Shown in pieces: positions 45,900 to 56,929 of a stretch of DNA of 64,000 bases. This stretch comes from Utricularia gibba (lineage: Eukaryota; Streptophyta; Magnoliopsida; Lamiales; Lentibulariaceae). The position numbers and the translations under genes were made by a program. The notes below the pieces were generated by a model. The model had not been told where the DNA came from. It saw only the letters and a list, made by a program, of their open reading frames with translations, and searched no databases. The DNA lies in contig NEEC01000002.1 in NCBI GenBank assembly GCA_002189035.1, forward strand, positions 5,045,001 through 5,109,000, written 5' to 3'. Numbering within the stretch: position 1 is the stretch's first letter; each line of letters starts with the position of its first letter.

Positions 45900-46460
45900 G
45901 ATGAAAGTTAAAGCCCAAGCTCATGGGCTGGCCCGGCCCGGCCCTAAAAAACATCGGGCTTGGGCTTAAATATTGATGACCCTAAACCATATCGGGCTTT
46001 TTGGCCCGAAGCCCGAAGCCCTTAGGGTCGATTGGGCTTCGGGCCATAAAGCCCGATGGGCCTAGGGCCAATTTAAAAACATGGTTTTTATGTATAATAA
46101 TTATAATTATATTTAATTTTGAATAATGTAAAATTATTATATATATATTATTTTATTTTTAAGATATATAATATGAATTAATAATTTATATAATGATTTT
46201 AATTTTTTTCTATGAATTATTTAAATAATATTAAAATGTATATTTATATTTAATAATTTTTTAAAATTGAATTTATAATATCATAGGCCCGTGGCTTGGG
46301 TAGGGCCATCCCGGCCCAATGAATAATCGGGCTAGGGCCATATGAATCATATTTTTATCTAATCGGGCTTTAGCCCAGCCCTAGCCCGAAACTTGATGAG
46401 GTCTGCTGAAATAGGGTCGGGCCAGCCCGGCCCGGCCCAACTTTCATCTCTAGTTGTACC
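45900..46460. repeat. GC-rich GGGCC/GGCCC repeat flanks around an AT-rich core inside Copia Y
   Basis: About 45920-46075 and 46285-46450 are full of CGGGCT, GGCCCG and AGCCC words in opposite orientations: CAAGCCCGATGTTTTT-type left, CTAGAGATGAAAGTTGGGCC-type right after reverse complementing. They flank an AT-rich centre. The outer edges ACATAGGGATGAAAGTTAAAGCCCAAG (left) and CCCAACTTTCATCTCTAGTTG (right) mirror each other. This is a foldback non-autonomous element of about 550 bp, probably hAT-like, inserted in the Y RNase H tail. Confidence 0.7.
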
Positions 46461-46573
46461 ACTTCTCTTATCCAATGATAGTGCACCTCCACATGCTTCG
46501 TTCGAGAGTGGATGACAACATTTTTGCTTAGTGCTATAGCACTTTGACTGTCACATAGGACTTGGATTTTCTG

Positions 46574-47863
46574 CTATTGCATTAGTCCTAATTCTTCAAG
46601 CAACCTTTGCAGCCATATTGCTTCTTTTCCAGCCTCAGTTAACGTCATGTACTTTTCTTCAGTAGAAGACAAAGCGACACATTTCTGAAGTGAGGATAGC
46701 CATGTTATTCTATCCTCTACCAAAATTGAGATCAGTCCAATGGTAGATCTTTGAATATCAACATCCCCAGCCATTTCTAAGTTCACAAAAATGCATAATC
46801 CAAAGGATGAAGCTCTATAGCATAGACTCAGTGCAGCTGTTCCTTTAAGATACCTTAGCAGCCATTTGGCTGCTTCTCAATGTACCTTTCTAGGCTTTGA
46901 TGTGTAGCGAATGATGCAACTAAGAGTGTATGCAATGTTAGGTCTTGTACTCACTATCACATACATCACAGAACCTATCATAGACGTAAAAGGCATTCCT
47001 TCCATTTGTAGAAAGTCTGCTGGCATTTTTGGACATGATGCAGCAGACAGCTTTACTGTAGGGTTCATTGGAGTGGTCACCAGTTTTGCACCATCAAGAC
47101 CAAACTTGCTTACCAGTTGTCCAATATACAGTGCCTAATTGAGAGATAGGGTCCTAGACTTCTTGTCTCTAAATATATCAATACCAAGTATCCTTTTAGC
47201 ATCCCCTAAATCTGTCATCTCGAATTCTCTCCCAAGTTGTTTCTTCAAGGCATTGATCAAAGTGAGGCTCTTACTAGTGAGTAGCATATCATCCACGTAC
47301 AACACTAAGATAATAAAATCCTTCTATGAACTCTTCACATACACACATGGATCAGAATATAATTTGTGAAACCTAGTTTTCAGCATGAAGGTATCAAACC
47401 TGCAGTTCCTCTATCGAGGTGCTTGTTTCATTCCGTAAAGACTTTTCTTGAGTCCGTAGACTTGTTGCTCCTTCCCATGTTCAATAAAACCAGGTATTTG
47501 TTTCATAAAAATTTCTTGTCATAGTTCACCATGAAGAAATGCTGTTTTTACATCCATCTGCTGCAATTCTAATTGCATCTTTGCCATTAACGCAAGAATT
47601 GCCCTGATGCTTGACAACTTTGCAACAGGCGAGAACACTTCCTGATAATCAATACCTGCTTGTTGGTTGAAGCCTTTCACCACAATACGTGCCTTGTATC
47701 TAGTTGAGCCATCAGGATTTCTTGTCAGCTTAAAAATACATTTGTTTTCCAATGCAATTCGGCAGACAGGTAAATGGATCAGCTCATAAGTGTCATTTTT
47801 CCACAAGGATTTCATCTCTTCCTTCATTGCTCCTAACCAAAGCTCTCGATCAACAGAATGCAT
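46574..47863 (-). pseudogene. Copia Y reverse transcriptase and RNase H, broken
   Basis: The 47863-47519 frame is the RT N-terminus: DRELWLGAMKEEMKSLWKND, KARIVVKGFNQQAGIDY, FSPVAKLSSIRAIL and MDVKTAFLHGEL (first RT Asp). The complement near 47280-47310 carries LYVDDMLL-type active-site sequence. Thumb sequence with GSVMYVIVSTRPNIAYTLSC lies near 46920-46980. RNase H (46786-46574) shows ITWLSSLQKCVALSSTEEKY. Stops at 47518 and 46876 and frame changes make it dead. Confidence 0.82.
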
Positions 47864-48165
47864 GACCTCATTAACTAATTCAGGCTCTCCTTCCTATGTA
47901 ACAAGGATGAACTCATCAGGTGTATGACGTGGATTAGGGACTACTCTCCTGCTAGTTCTTCTTAGTGGTGGAATTGTCATAGCTTCAGATGTTGGGTCTT
48001 CAAGTGATATTTTAATTGTCTCCTCCGGCACTGAAACCTGAGTGGTTTCCTCAGGATCCCTTAGGGATTCAATGTTAATCCTTACCTCCTAATCTTTAGT
48101 GCTACTTTGCTGCTGCATTTATTGACCTTCAAGGAACACTGCATCTCATGATCGGATTACTCTGC

Positions 48166-49505
48166 TGATAAACGAAAATTTCCTAATGTCATTACAAAAA
48201 TAGAAATCTCGTTATCAAATAAATTTATAAGCCCTAATTTACACAAAATACAAATTTAGAAAACTTGTATAGTGGATGTCGGGGTCAATCACGAGGAACT
48301 TGTGCTTGCTAAGTGTTTTAGTAAATGCATGATTCGGAATAATAGTAGATCTTAGTCTAAGCTTGGACTAACAGTGGCGAGTAAGTTCAATAAACAGAAT
48401 CAGGTTTCAATGAAAAAAGGTAATAAGTAATGGTTCTAACTCACAATAACACGAAGATGCCTTAAGGATCTACAGGTGGTATTTTTCTAAGGTGCCTAAT
48501 TTAATTTACCAAGTCTACCCAAGTAATTCATCATATTTTCGGCTAAGCTAGTCCCCAATATCATAACCAACATTGCAATTAGGTCTACCCACATGCAAAG
48601 CATATAGAACTAGGTCTATCCAGTTCTACTGGTTCTACCCCAGACTAACACCTACTGCGCCCGTCTTAATTTGTTGGTCTACTTCTAAACCAAGCATCTT
48701 AATTGTGAAACTACATGTTCCCCTCCTTGGGTCTACACATGGATTGATAGAAAAAGAGCTAAGGAACAAACATAAATTTCATTATTAACCCTAAGCACTT
48801 ACCACCATTTCACCTTAAGGCATCCCTAAGGCTCTAGCTACTCATACTTTGAAGGTAAAACATGATAACATTAACATAAAGCAACGAAAATGTCAAGAAC
48901 ATCGTGAAAGAGTTGGTTGTGGAAACTGAAAACATCAACAAATGAAAATAAAGTAATAAGAGTTCCAGTTTTCATCTGCTACTGTTCCCGGACCGGAACA
49001 GTAGCGCTGAACTGGTTTTGATGTTGTTCTTGAGGATGAAGTTCTTCTTCTCCTCTTCTGGTCGGTGTTCTCCATGCTGGGGGAGAAGCCCCCTCCTCAA
49101 GTCTGCCCGTTTGCTACGCGTTCTCCCCTTTTCGAAAAATTCTTCCCCTCCTTTACTCCATTACACTGTCCGTGACACCAGCACTTTTCCTGGCCTAAAC
49201 CTGCAGAATTTGGACAGCCGAACAGTGCATTATGTCTCCTCTTTTAATGCTGCCCATTCTTCCAAATCTCTACATGCACGAAATTCATGTTTCCTCCCTG
49301 ATTTTAGAACTTTGCTGCTAGACTAGAAAAAAAATGTTAATAACATGGAATGGGTCAAATCAAAGGATTTAGCCCATTAACACATAAAATCACATTATGT
49401 ACTAAAATTTGGTAAAAATACTAAAAACTATAAGATAAACACTTAAAACATGATTCAAAAGCATAATTTTCTTATTCTAATAATAGGAAAATTCGTGTGT
49501 TATCA
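48166..49505. mobile_element. Solo LTR (1.34 kb) inserted in Copia Y
   Basis: On the minus strand it starts TGATAACACACGAATTTTCC and ends TTTTCGTTTATCA, so it has TG...CA ends with matching terminal hexamers (TGATAA/TTATCA). It is flanked by TCTGC (48161-48165) and TTTGC (49506-49510), a 5-bp duplication with one mismatch. Removing it rejoins the Copia Y frame, DPQEGK on one side and VIRS-DAVFLEGQ on the other. No coding domain is visible inside, consistent with a solo LTR. The parent family is not recognised. Confidence 0.75.
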
Positions 49506-50328
49506 TTTGCCCTCTTGTGGATCCCAGAACCTGTATCCCATTTCAAGTTCCCCATATCTCAAGAAGATGCACAATTTGGAGTGATCACCCAATTTTTTTC
49601 GTTGTTCCCCTAGAACCAAAACCATTGCTTTACATTCAAATACACGTAAATGTGCAAGGCTTACCTTGTGACCAGACCAATGTTCTTCAAGAATACCAAA
49701 CTCCAGAGTTCTCTTGGGGCTTCTATTAGATAAATAGCAGGCTGTTTTAATGGCTTCTCCCAAAATCGACTTGATAAACCAAAGCTCTTCAACATACATC
49801 TAACCTTATCGATCAAAGTTCGATTGAGGCGTTCTGTGATGGGATTATGTTGTGGTGTTCCAGGCTCAGAGCAACCTTTTTGATACCTAGATCCAGACAA
49901 TACTTCTTGAATTCTTAACTGTAGAATTCTCCTTCATTGTCTATCCACAAACACTTTAACTTATCCCATGTTTCCCCTTCTACCATTTGATGGAAGGCCT
50001 TGAAGCAGGCAAACACCTCAGACTTGTGTGCTACTAAATATACCCATGAATTACATGTAGCACTATTCACAAAGGTCAAGTAATGCTTCATACCTCCAGT
50101 CGTAGGAATATTTACAGGGCCACCCACATCCGAAAAAACCACCTCTAGTCTCTTCTTGCTTTTATGTAGTTGTGCTCGAAAGGCCACTCTATGTTGCTTG
50201 GCATAGATGCAGCTTTCGCAGACTGATGATGTCTTGGTTGAAGGTATAACACCACGGCTTGCTAATCGCAGCGTATCACCCTCTAAGAGGTGTCCTAGCC
50301 GTTGGTGCCAAAGATCATGTGTTATCAT
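49506..50328 (-). pseudogene. Copia Y integrase, broken
   Basis: Begins LWHQRLGHLLEGDTLRL with the HHCC finger (CESCIYAK), followed by the core: VVFSDVGGPV (first Asp), KHYLTFVNSATCNSWVYL and CLWIDNEGEF (second Asp). A stop interrupts at 49915. The core resumes with GTPQHNPITERLNRTLIDKV, holding the Glu region, and ends with FLRYGELEMGYRFWDPQEGK at the solo LTR. Point changes at conserved places indicate decay. Confidence 0.83.
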
Positions 50329-51523
50329 TTGGTGCTGCTACTATTACCTCATTCCCTTCTACTTTCATATCAGTTTTATACAATCTTCCAGCCATGACTC
50401 CTCTTGCAACCACCATGGAGCCTTTTATTAATATCCAGGTTTGAGCTTCAAAGGTGTGCCTATACCCCTCCATATCCAACTCACTAGTAGATAAGAGGTT
50501 TACTCTGAGAATTGGCACATGACGCACTCCCCTGAACTGCAATTTGGTCCCCATGTTTGTTGTGACCTACAGATCACCAATACTTGCAATCTCAGATTTT
50601 GAGTGATTACCCATCCACATAGTGCTATGACAAGACTAGTAATTGATCATATTCGACTTATGTAGAGATGCATGAAACGAAGCTGTTGAGTCCACAAACC
50701 AAGCACAGTCGACCTTTGTTTCCCCAGCCTCTGCAGTCAAAAGCACTAACAGATCATCATCCATAGCACTCAGATATGCAATTGTGTTAGCTTCTTCAGG
50801 TTCTGAGCTCTTTCACTCCTTTGTGTGCTCATGTTAAGTCTTATAGCCATAACAATCCTTTCGGATATGCCCCTTTTTGCCACAATGAAAACATGTACAT
50901 GAATCATGCTTCTTCTCACCCTTCCCTTGTCTATTTTGAGACCTGTCTAGGTACTTTGATTCATCCCTTCCCTTGTTTCGCACCCTCTCTTCGGACCTGC
51001 CCCATTGTTTGCCCTCACTGTGGCAAGGGTGCCATTCTTCGACTCAGCAGCACAATCAACTCCAGAAGTCCTTCTACGAAGTTCTTCTTGTAATAATGCA
51101 GTAGCCACTGCATCATACCCTAAGCCTCCATTAGCATAATTACTTAGCGTAACAACAAGAGTTTCCCATGAATCAGGTAATGAATCAAGCAATTGTATGT
51201 CTTGGATTTCTTCATCAAAACTCATCTTCACGGCTATCATCTGATCTACGATATCTTTGAATCGGCTTAAGTGCTCCGACATGGATTCACCATCATGGAT
51301 ATTTCAAGCATGACATACCTTTGTAAAGAGTGAGTTTGTTTTGTGCATTATCTGGGCGAAACATTTCTTCCAATGATCTCCAAAGCAATTGGGCATCTTC
51401 AAATTCACTGATTTTGTGAGATAAGCTATTATCAATGCACAAATTCATCATTGCAACCGCATTGAGATACAGTTTTTTCCACGTAGGTTCATCTATTGTA
51501 GGGGGTCTCCCTGTACCACTCAC
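50329..51523 (-). pseudogene. Copia Y gag and protease, broken
   Basis: Gag pieces 51523-51293 and 51282-50947 contain LWRSLEEMFRPDNAQNKL, MSCLKY, then FKDIVDQMIAVKMSFDEEIQ and LLDSLPDSWE, the UBN2/gag order. A CCHC knuckle, CFHCGKKGHIRKDC, is readable near 50895-50850. The protease site near 50695-50680 reads FVDSTASFHA where functional copies have D-S/T-G-A, so its catalytic triplet is altered. HVPILRVNLLSTSELDMEGY (50524-50465) is the protease C-terminal part. Confidence 0.8.
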
Positions 51524-51648
51524 AACAGAGTCTCATAAATCCTTGCACACAAGGATGGACTTGATTTTTAATCACCATAATGAGTAGTTGTTGGTGGTTA
51601 GTTTTGGCATGCCGTGTACCTCCTCCATAACCTCTCTTTGATACCAAT

Positions 51649-52146
51649 TGTTAGCATGAAACTGTCCCTAGAGCGAACAAGTCAGCAAGAGGGCTGACAC
51701 AAAAACTCACGATCAGAAGCCTCCCCTGTGGCTTCCCATGTTTTGTGTATATGTTACAAAATAGACAAACAGAGTTCGACTAGGTAAACCCAATTGAGAA
51801 CCTCCTGGACTTAGGATTTCTCCTAAGCAACAAAAATTCACTATGACACGAGCAATCAAATAAAACAGATCAGCGTTTACAGCACACACGCAAACACTAC
51901 CCAATTTGTAGTCTCAAACACCACTGCCAATTAATTGCTCAATTAGACAGAATTTCTGCACTCCCTTTTCCACACCAGCAGCCCACCTCTACATGTCCCT
52001 TTTTATTTCTTTGCCCCCATTTCATGAGGATCGTGGCACTTAACATGGGACATGGGAATCACCTTTGGTTCTATCATCAGGGGCTGCTGGTCCACTCCTT
52101 CACTTCCAGCCTGTGCAACACATGTGATCATTATTTAATATCAACA
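51649..52146 (-). repeat. Upstream LTR of Copia Y (498 bp)
   Basis: TGTT...AACA termini, primer binding site immediately inside (TTGGTATCAAAG on the minus strand), and about 150 bp shared with 45580-45736 (ATTTCATG-GGATCG, CACTTAA-ATG, GGGAATCACCTTT and GCAACACA-GT-ATCATTATTTAAT). Confidence 0.8.
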
Positions 52147-52641
52147 CTAACTTGGGTCTTTCATATAGATAATGTGTTTGGGCCATGTTTTTCCATTATA
52201 AACATAACAAGCACATTTTTGTTTCCTGTACATGTGTTTTTTGTGACATAAGAAGTAGGTGTATGCTATTGCTCTGTGTTCGACGATTTTGTCTCTGAAG
52301 CTAGGTATCTCGACTCTGTACACATGGAGATTCTTGACAACAATTCTGCCTCAACGTGCATGCTTTAGGGTTTCTCGTGCAAGTCCTCAAATCAAGTTGT
52401 TTCTTTTCATCTTTTGGGTCCGCATATTGCTTTGCCTCGGTTCATCTTTTGGACGTCTGTAAAACCTACTGATTAATTCCTTGTTATAAAATATGTAGGT
52501 TTTTGTGGATTATCCTCGGATTGCTATTGTAAATTTGGGTTACCGTAGAATTCGTGAGGTGAACCACGTTAATTTTGTTGTGATGTTTTGTTTGACTTAG
52601 AAAACAATTTAACAATAATAGATCACATACATAAAATTTTG
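52147..52641 (+). repeat. Continuation of Copia X 3' LTR beyond Copia Y
   Basis: Collinear with the 5' LTR at 35839-36316 and starting exactly where the Copia Y LTR ends. It finishes at CATACATAAAATTTT, where the 5' copy continues to CCAACA. Confidence 0.75.
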
Positions 52642-53860
52642 GGCTAGGGCCTCGTCAAGTTTATGGGACTGAGGGACCAAGGGGATCAAGTTTGTGATCA
52701 CATACAATAATAGTTCACATACAATAATAGTTTGTGATCTATTTATATGATCTATTATTGTGATCACATACAATAATAGATCACAAGTTTATGGGACCGA
52801 GAGGAATCGATGATGATATGCAGTTCCTCAAAGAAATGAAGGAGCTAAACGTGCGTACATGCGAGGAGCTATGTCAATTGGGATTAATAGTGTTGCAGCA
52901 AGCACGAGAGTTGGCGGACAATCAGCACTAGGCAGAGGAGATCATAAGAGGTATGCTGCTGAAACTTTCTGCAATCGAACGGTTTACCATAGCAGAGATG
53001 ATTAGCTCCAACCCTACGAGATTGCATTACTTCCTTACCTCTAGTGCTGCAAAAAAGAGCTGATTGTGCATAGTCTAGCATCCGAACGTAGATCTTAAAT
53101 TTATTGTGCGGTTTTGGCATTTTCTTGGACTCATGGGCTGTTAATGTATGTGTTCTAAAGACAATCAACTCATTGGCAAATCGTATCTTTTGATGCTTAC
53201 TTTCAATTGTGATCAAGTTTACATCATTGATAAAATCCTCTACTTGATCTATGTCTTATAGAAATTATGATGAGATCATAATGTGGGATTCTTCAAGTAT
53301 TTATGTTCAAGTTAAAATTTCCCCGGCTAGAGTATCTGTGAAATGAAGATATTACAAATACGGATAAGCTGGCACACATTGAGTTCCCTAAATTGTTTAG
53401 GCAATGGTTCTCACAATTGATGTAATAAGATTACTAGAACTTATGTGTGGGTGTCAATTAGAGAATCAATTCACTGGATGACTCATCTTCGAGAAGTTAC
53501 TATGGGAAGCTAACCAATGTCAGTAGCAAGATCTTGAATATCACAGCCGTGCAATTAAGCTTAGACTTGAGAAGGTTATTGATGGAGTGCCTTAAGTGTG
53601 GATACCATAGAGGCCGTCTACTATTGGCGGTTGGTGAATAACAGATTGCACTGAAAGGTATTTTCAGCATTCCTTTATCTGACGTATACCGTATTTCAAG
53701 TGAAAATTTTTTAAATTCCGCTGCTTTTCTAACATGCGATGTCTACGAGAAACCCAACAGGACTAGATGTATTTCATCTTCTAAGCATCTTCTAAGCAAA
53801 TATGTATGGTATTCCACATGAAAATATAGGTGAAGGATGACTACATGTAACTGGTATAAG
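52642..53860. other. Decayed transposon-like DNA with a short ACATACAATAATAG repeat
   Basis: About 52690-52795 repeats ACATACAATAATAG four times with GATCTATTATTG inverted copies; the word resembles the tail of the X LTR (AACAATAATAGATCACATAC). Beyond it, a frame near 52830-53060 with FTIAEMISSNPTRLHYFLTS is suggestive of a Harbinger accessory protein tail but too weak to call. No gene. Confidence 0.4.
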
Positions 53861-55412
53861 CACCGCGTAGGGTAGACAATGTTCTGACGTCCTACGCGGA
53901 AGCATCACGTACGAACAAGCGCAATGTTCCGTTGTGAAGCACTACTCCCTAAATGCGGTGCTTTGAACCTTGGCACATCACAATCCGGTGCTACCGAGAA
54001 GCGATGCAATAGCACCGTGTTGGTATTGCCTATTACAAAGCACTGCATTTGGACACACGATTTAGTGGTCAGTCATGGCACACGATTGTGTAGTGACTTG
54101 TACGGCACATCTTTGATGAGTAATGTATTAAGACCGTGATATTCGCCCTTGAACTCAATGTTGGCGCCCCAAACATGAGTCAAAGGCTTCAGCTTAACCT
54201 ATGTCCACCATCTTGGATCCATCCCATCAAAAGACAAGCTTGTCGGTGGCTGTAGGTCCTAGTAACCACTGGACCACATCATGCAATTATTCATTGAAAC
54301 ATGTTCTCGATAAAATCAAAGGTCAACATCATGTGGACCCCACCACATGCTAAATGGACAATCTTACTATCCTCTCGAAGATCTTTTGGTGACGTCAAAG
54401 TGTTGCATGGAAAACTGTATCAACTCACGTGCACTTGGACGGAGATACACTACAACCATAACAATAGTACATATGCCACTGAACATGGCATCAAGTACGA
54501 GATTGGGATATGGAGTGCAGCAAGTATTTGCATCAAGAAAGGAAGTAGAGGCAGTCACAATCCACACCGAAAGTGTTCGGTGCTGACGATGAATCCTGTT
54601 GCTCCAACTTTGGCTGGCAATTCAGAATCGAACGTTTCACCAGCTTATTTATCCCACATTGCGTAAACATCGGGAATTGAGATGCGGGCACGTAGTTTTT
54701 CACACTTCAACATCTACCAAAAAAATAGAAATCATACTACCGAAAGAAAGGAAGAATCTGAAACGCATATGCGCACGCCATTACATGTTCTGCATACCGT
54801 CGCGAGGGTCTTGCAATGAGGTTGTGAAGGAATCCCGTGAATGCGGTGCTGCTACACGTATGCCGAAAGGATGGATGTGTAAGAGGATGATTAATGAAGT
54901 TATTTTGGAAAGTGACAATGTCAGGTGCCTTTATTGTGCGCAAGTAGGAATTAATAGCATTGGGCAGTTAACAACTGCCTTGCGTATTTAATGCTGGATA
55001 ATTGCACTATTTTAACTCATTTCTTATTGGAAAATAGAATACTAGATAAGGCAGCATGCAGTGCTATTGTGTACATAGTGTAATGCAGGTGTTCAGAAGC
55101 ACCGGATATTACGACTCGCGGTGTTTAGTAAAAGGGAGTAGTGGTGTACTCCCAGTTATCCCAGCTAATATGGGGCATCTTCACACTCATGTATTACCAA
55201 ATTTTGGTGGCACTGGACAGGCTTAGGAACACACGGTGCTGCTAAGCGTGTAATGTCTTACAGGTCTTCTGAAGTACCTCGTCTGAAGATTGTGGTGCCA
55301 GCTCTAATGATCCATCATGTAGTACCGTGTTATTCCACGCTAACACGCAACACAGTGATAGAATCCCACCATCACTTGCAGCAAGCACCGGATACCATAA
55401 AAATCGGTGTTC
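53860..55412. repeat. Cluster of CGGTGCT/AGCACCG heptamers
   Basis: At least nine copies in 1.55 kb, in both orientations: AGCACCG near 53862, 54012, 55096 and 55384; CGGTGCT near 53954, 53990, 54579, 54844 and 55223. Less exact copies (CGGTGTT, GTACCGTG) lie between. The spacing is irregular. This pattern suits transposase-binding subterminal repeats of a non-autonomous DNA transposon. Open frames here match no family I know. Confidence 0.65.
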
Positions 55413-55599
55413 ATGTTGGAGTACACCCGATGTATGTATGACTCTAGACTGGATGTGTATGTGCACGATGGTTGTTATGACTTTGTAATGCATACAAGTT
55501 TTGGTTAACAAATCTAGTACAAACGTCATGATAGGTCTCAGATGGTCGTTTAGGAAAAGCAATAACACGACAATTTAAAGCAAGACTACATTAGCGACA

Positions 55600-56470
55600 T
55601 CTGTGGGATGCGAGCCACTCGGTGTACATCACCTCAACTTGCTCGTCACGCCACCTATTCCATGCCTGATTTCCTTCAACAGACGTCGTGATGTCTTCTA
55701 TATCACTCATTTCCCTAGCTTCATTCTAGAAGTCCAATGGGACCTCATCCTCCAGGGGATCGATCACCATCTCCTTTCGAATGAGGTTATGGGGCAAAGC
55801 ACATGCCAATACAATCCGATTCTATGTATCTATCGAATAGTAGCTAGTCTACCGTATTATACCCCACCGCATCTTCATCAAGTCTCATGCTCGTTCGATC
55901 ACATTTCTGGCTGATGCATGCTGCATGTTGAATAGCTCTTTCACATTCTGGGGTACTCCATTTCCTTGTTCCCACTCCTTCAAGTGAATAGACTCCATGG
56001 TATGGTGCCAAAAGCCCTCTCTATTGGTGTATCTATTGTCACATTGGTAATATATTCCTGCGGCATCACATATTCATTGCCGGAAGCTATCGGATCTTGA
56101 GAGTGCATTATTTAGGATTCGACTATCTGCAACAGACCCCTCCCACCCAGCAAGCACATATATAAATTTTATGTTTTCATCACATACACCCAACACCCTT
56201 TCGATTTCTATACCTTGCAACTTCAGATTCCTTCACTCGTATACCGATGTATGTACCATTTATGGCCCCAATACAACCCTACAAATGTATAATCAATTGT
56301 AGCGACATTTTAAAAAACATGTATGAAAGATGTGTCTACCTGGAAGTATTTGAACTTTCCTTTAGATGCACGTTCTCCAACAACTATTGGGGTCTCTAAG
56401 AGCACCTCATGAAGGCAAAGAACCAAATGCAACACCTTTTGAAAGATCGAAACATAGTCTTAGTTCTCCT
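55600..56470 (-). pseudogene. PIF/Harbinger transposase pseudogene (second copy)
   Basis: Minus-strand exon about 56450-56342 reads VLHLVLCLHEVLLETPIVVG then RASKGKFKYFQ. An intron with GTAGAC...TTTGTAG ends follows, then GCIGAINGTYIGIRVKESEV (from 56283). The first catalytic Asp of AIDGTH is Asn here (AINGTY). Further blocks are GFLAPYHGVYSLEGVG, TPECE near 55990-55950 and a broken NVIERAFG region near 55890. Many stops. It is unlike the copy at 20.7 kb, so a separate Harbinger lineage. Confidence 0.7.
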
Positions 56471-56635
56471 CCTATAAACATGTTTCTGCACTCGTATTTT
56501 TTTATGGTGACCTAATATTCCTAAAAACATGCAAATCATCTTTGGAATTGTAACATATTTTCTAGCCTTTAAACTCGAACGATTTTCTAACAGGCTATAT
56601 AAAATACCGAAGTGTTAAGTGTCATTTAAACTAGA

Positions 56636-56925
56636 AAAATTAGATTTTTCTAAAGAAATAGAATATTTATCAATATAAATCCTAAATTGGACGACTTAAC
56701 ACTAAATTAGCATATTTATCAACTAGAAAATGACACTTAACACTTCCACTTGAGTGATGTGAACAGCACATCCATTGAGAACTTGAGAATCACTTTCACT
56801 CCATCACTCAAGTGGAAGTGTTAAGTGTCATTTTCTAGTTGATAAATATGCTAATCTAGTGTTAAGTCATCCAATTTAGGATTTATATTGATAAATATTC
56901 TATTTCTTTAGAAAAATCTAATTTT
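56636..56925. repeat. Near-perfect inverted repeat, 124-bp arms
   Basis: Arm 56636-56759 is almost exactly complementary to 56802-56925, with a 42-bp spacer. Arms include TAGATTTTTCTAAAGAAATA, GACTTAACACTA and AATGACACTTAACACTTCCA, matched on the other side. Only a few mismatches are seen (for example ACGACTT against ATGACTT). Transcripts would fold into a long hairpin. It may be a foldback MITE or an siRNA/miRNA-type precursor. Confidence 0.9.
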
Positions 56926-56929
56926 CTAT

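Larger units (their letters stand above)
45580..52146 (-). mobile_element. Copia element Y (minus strand), 3' LTR truncated
   Basis: The upstream LTR, 51649-52146 (498 bp), has TGTT...AACA ends. It is preceded in element sense by CTAAC-type flank and followed by a primer site TTGGTATCAAAG (complement at 51636-51647). The other LTR is cut down to about 45580-45736, collinear with 51995-52146, next to a polypurine tract GGGGGAG (complement at 45737-45744). Between them lie gag, protease, integrase, RT and RNase H in Copia order on the minus strand, interrupted by a solo LTR at 48166-49505. It lies across the 3' LTR of Copia X. Decayed. Confidence 0.78.
35839..52641 (+). mobile_element. Nested Copia element X (plus strand) with internal insertions
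   Basis: Span inferred from repeated LTR sequence (35839-36316; 45480-45579 plus 52147-52641), a primer-site-like sequence at 36317, Copia gag, integrase, reverse transcriptase and RNase H pieces in order, and a polypurine tract AAGGGGGAGG at 45470-45479. Three foreign blocks interrupt it: a Mutator-like element (38993-44350), Gypsy 3' sequence (about 44430-45060) and Copia Y in its 3' LTR (45580-52146). A Gypsy gag piece also replaces the integrase-RT junction (38067-38300). It is far too broken to be active. Confidence 0.6.

Noticed and set aside
48573-49326. Open frames of 71-102 codons inside the solo LTR
   Set aside because: No domain, no conservation that I can recognise; GC-rich LTR sequence readily gives open frames.
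52884-53216. Minus-strand frame of 110 codons
   Set aside because: No motif; the opposite strand is equally plausible as remnant transposon sequence, so nothing is called.
54301-54991. Open frames of 121 and 130 codons in the heptamer-rich region
   Set aside because: No family resemblance, overlapping in different frames, and within decayed transposon DNA.
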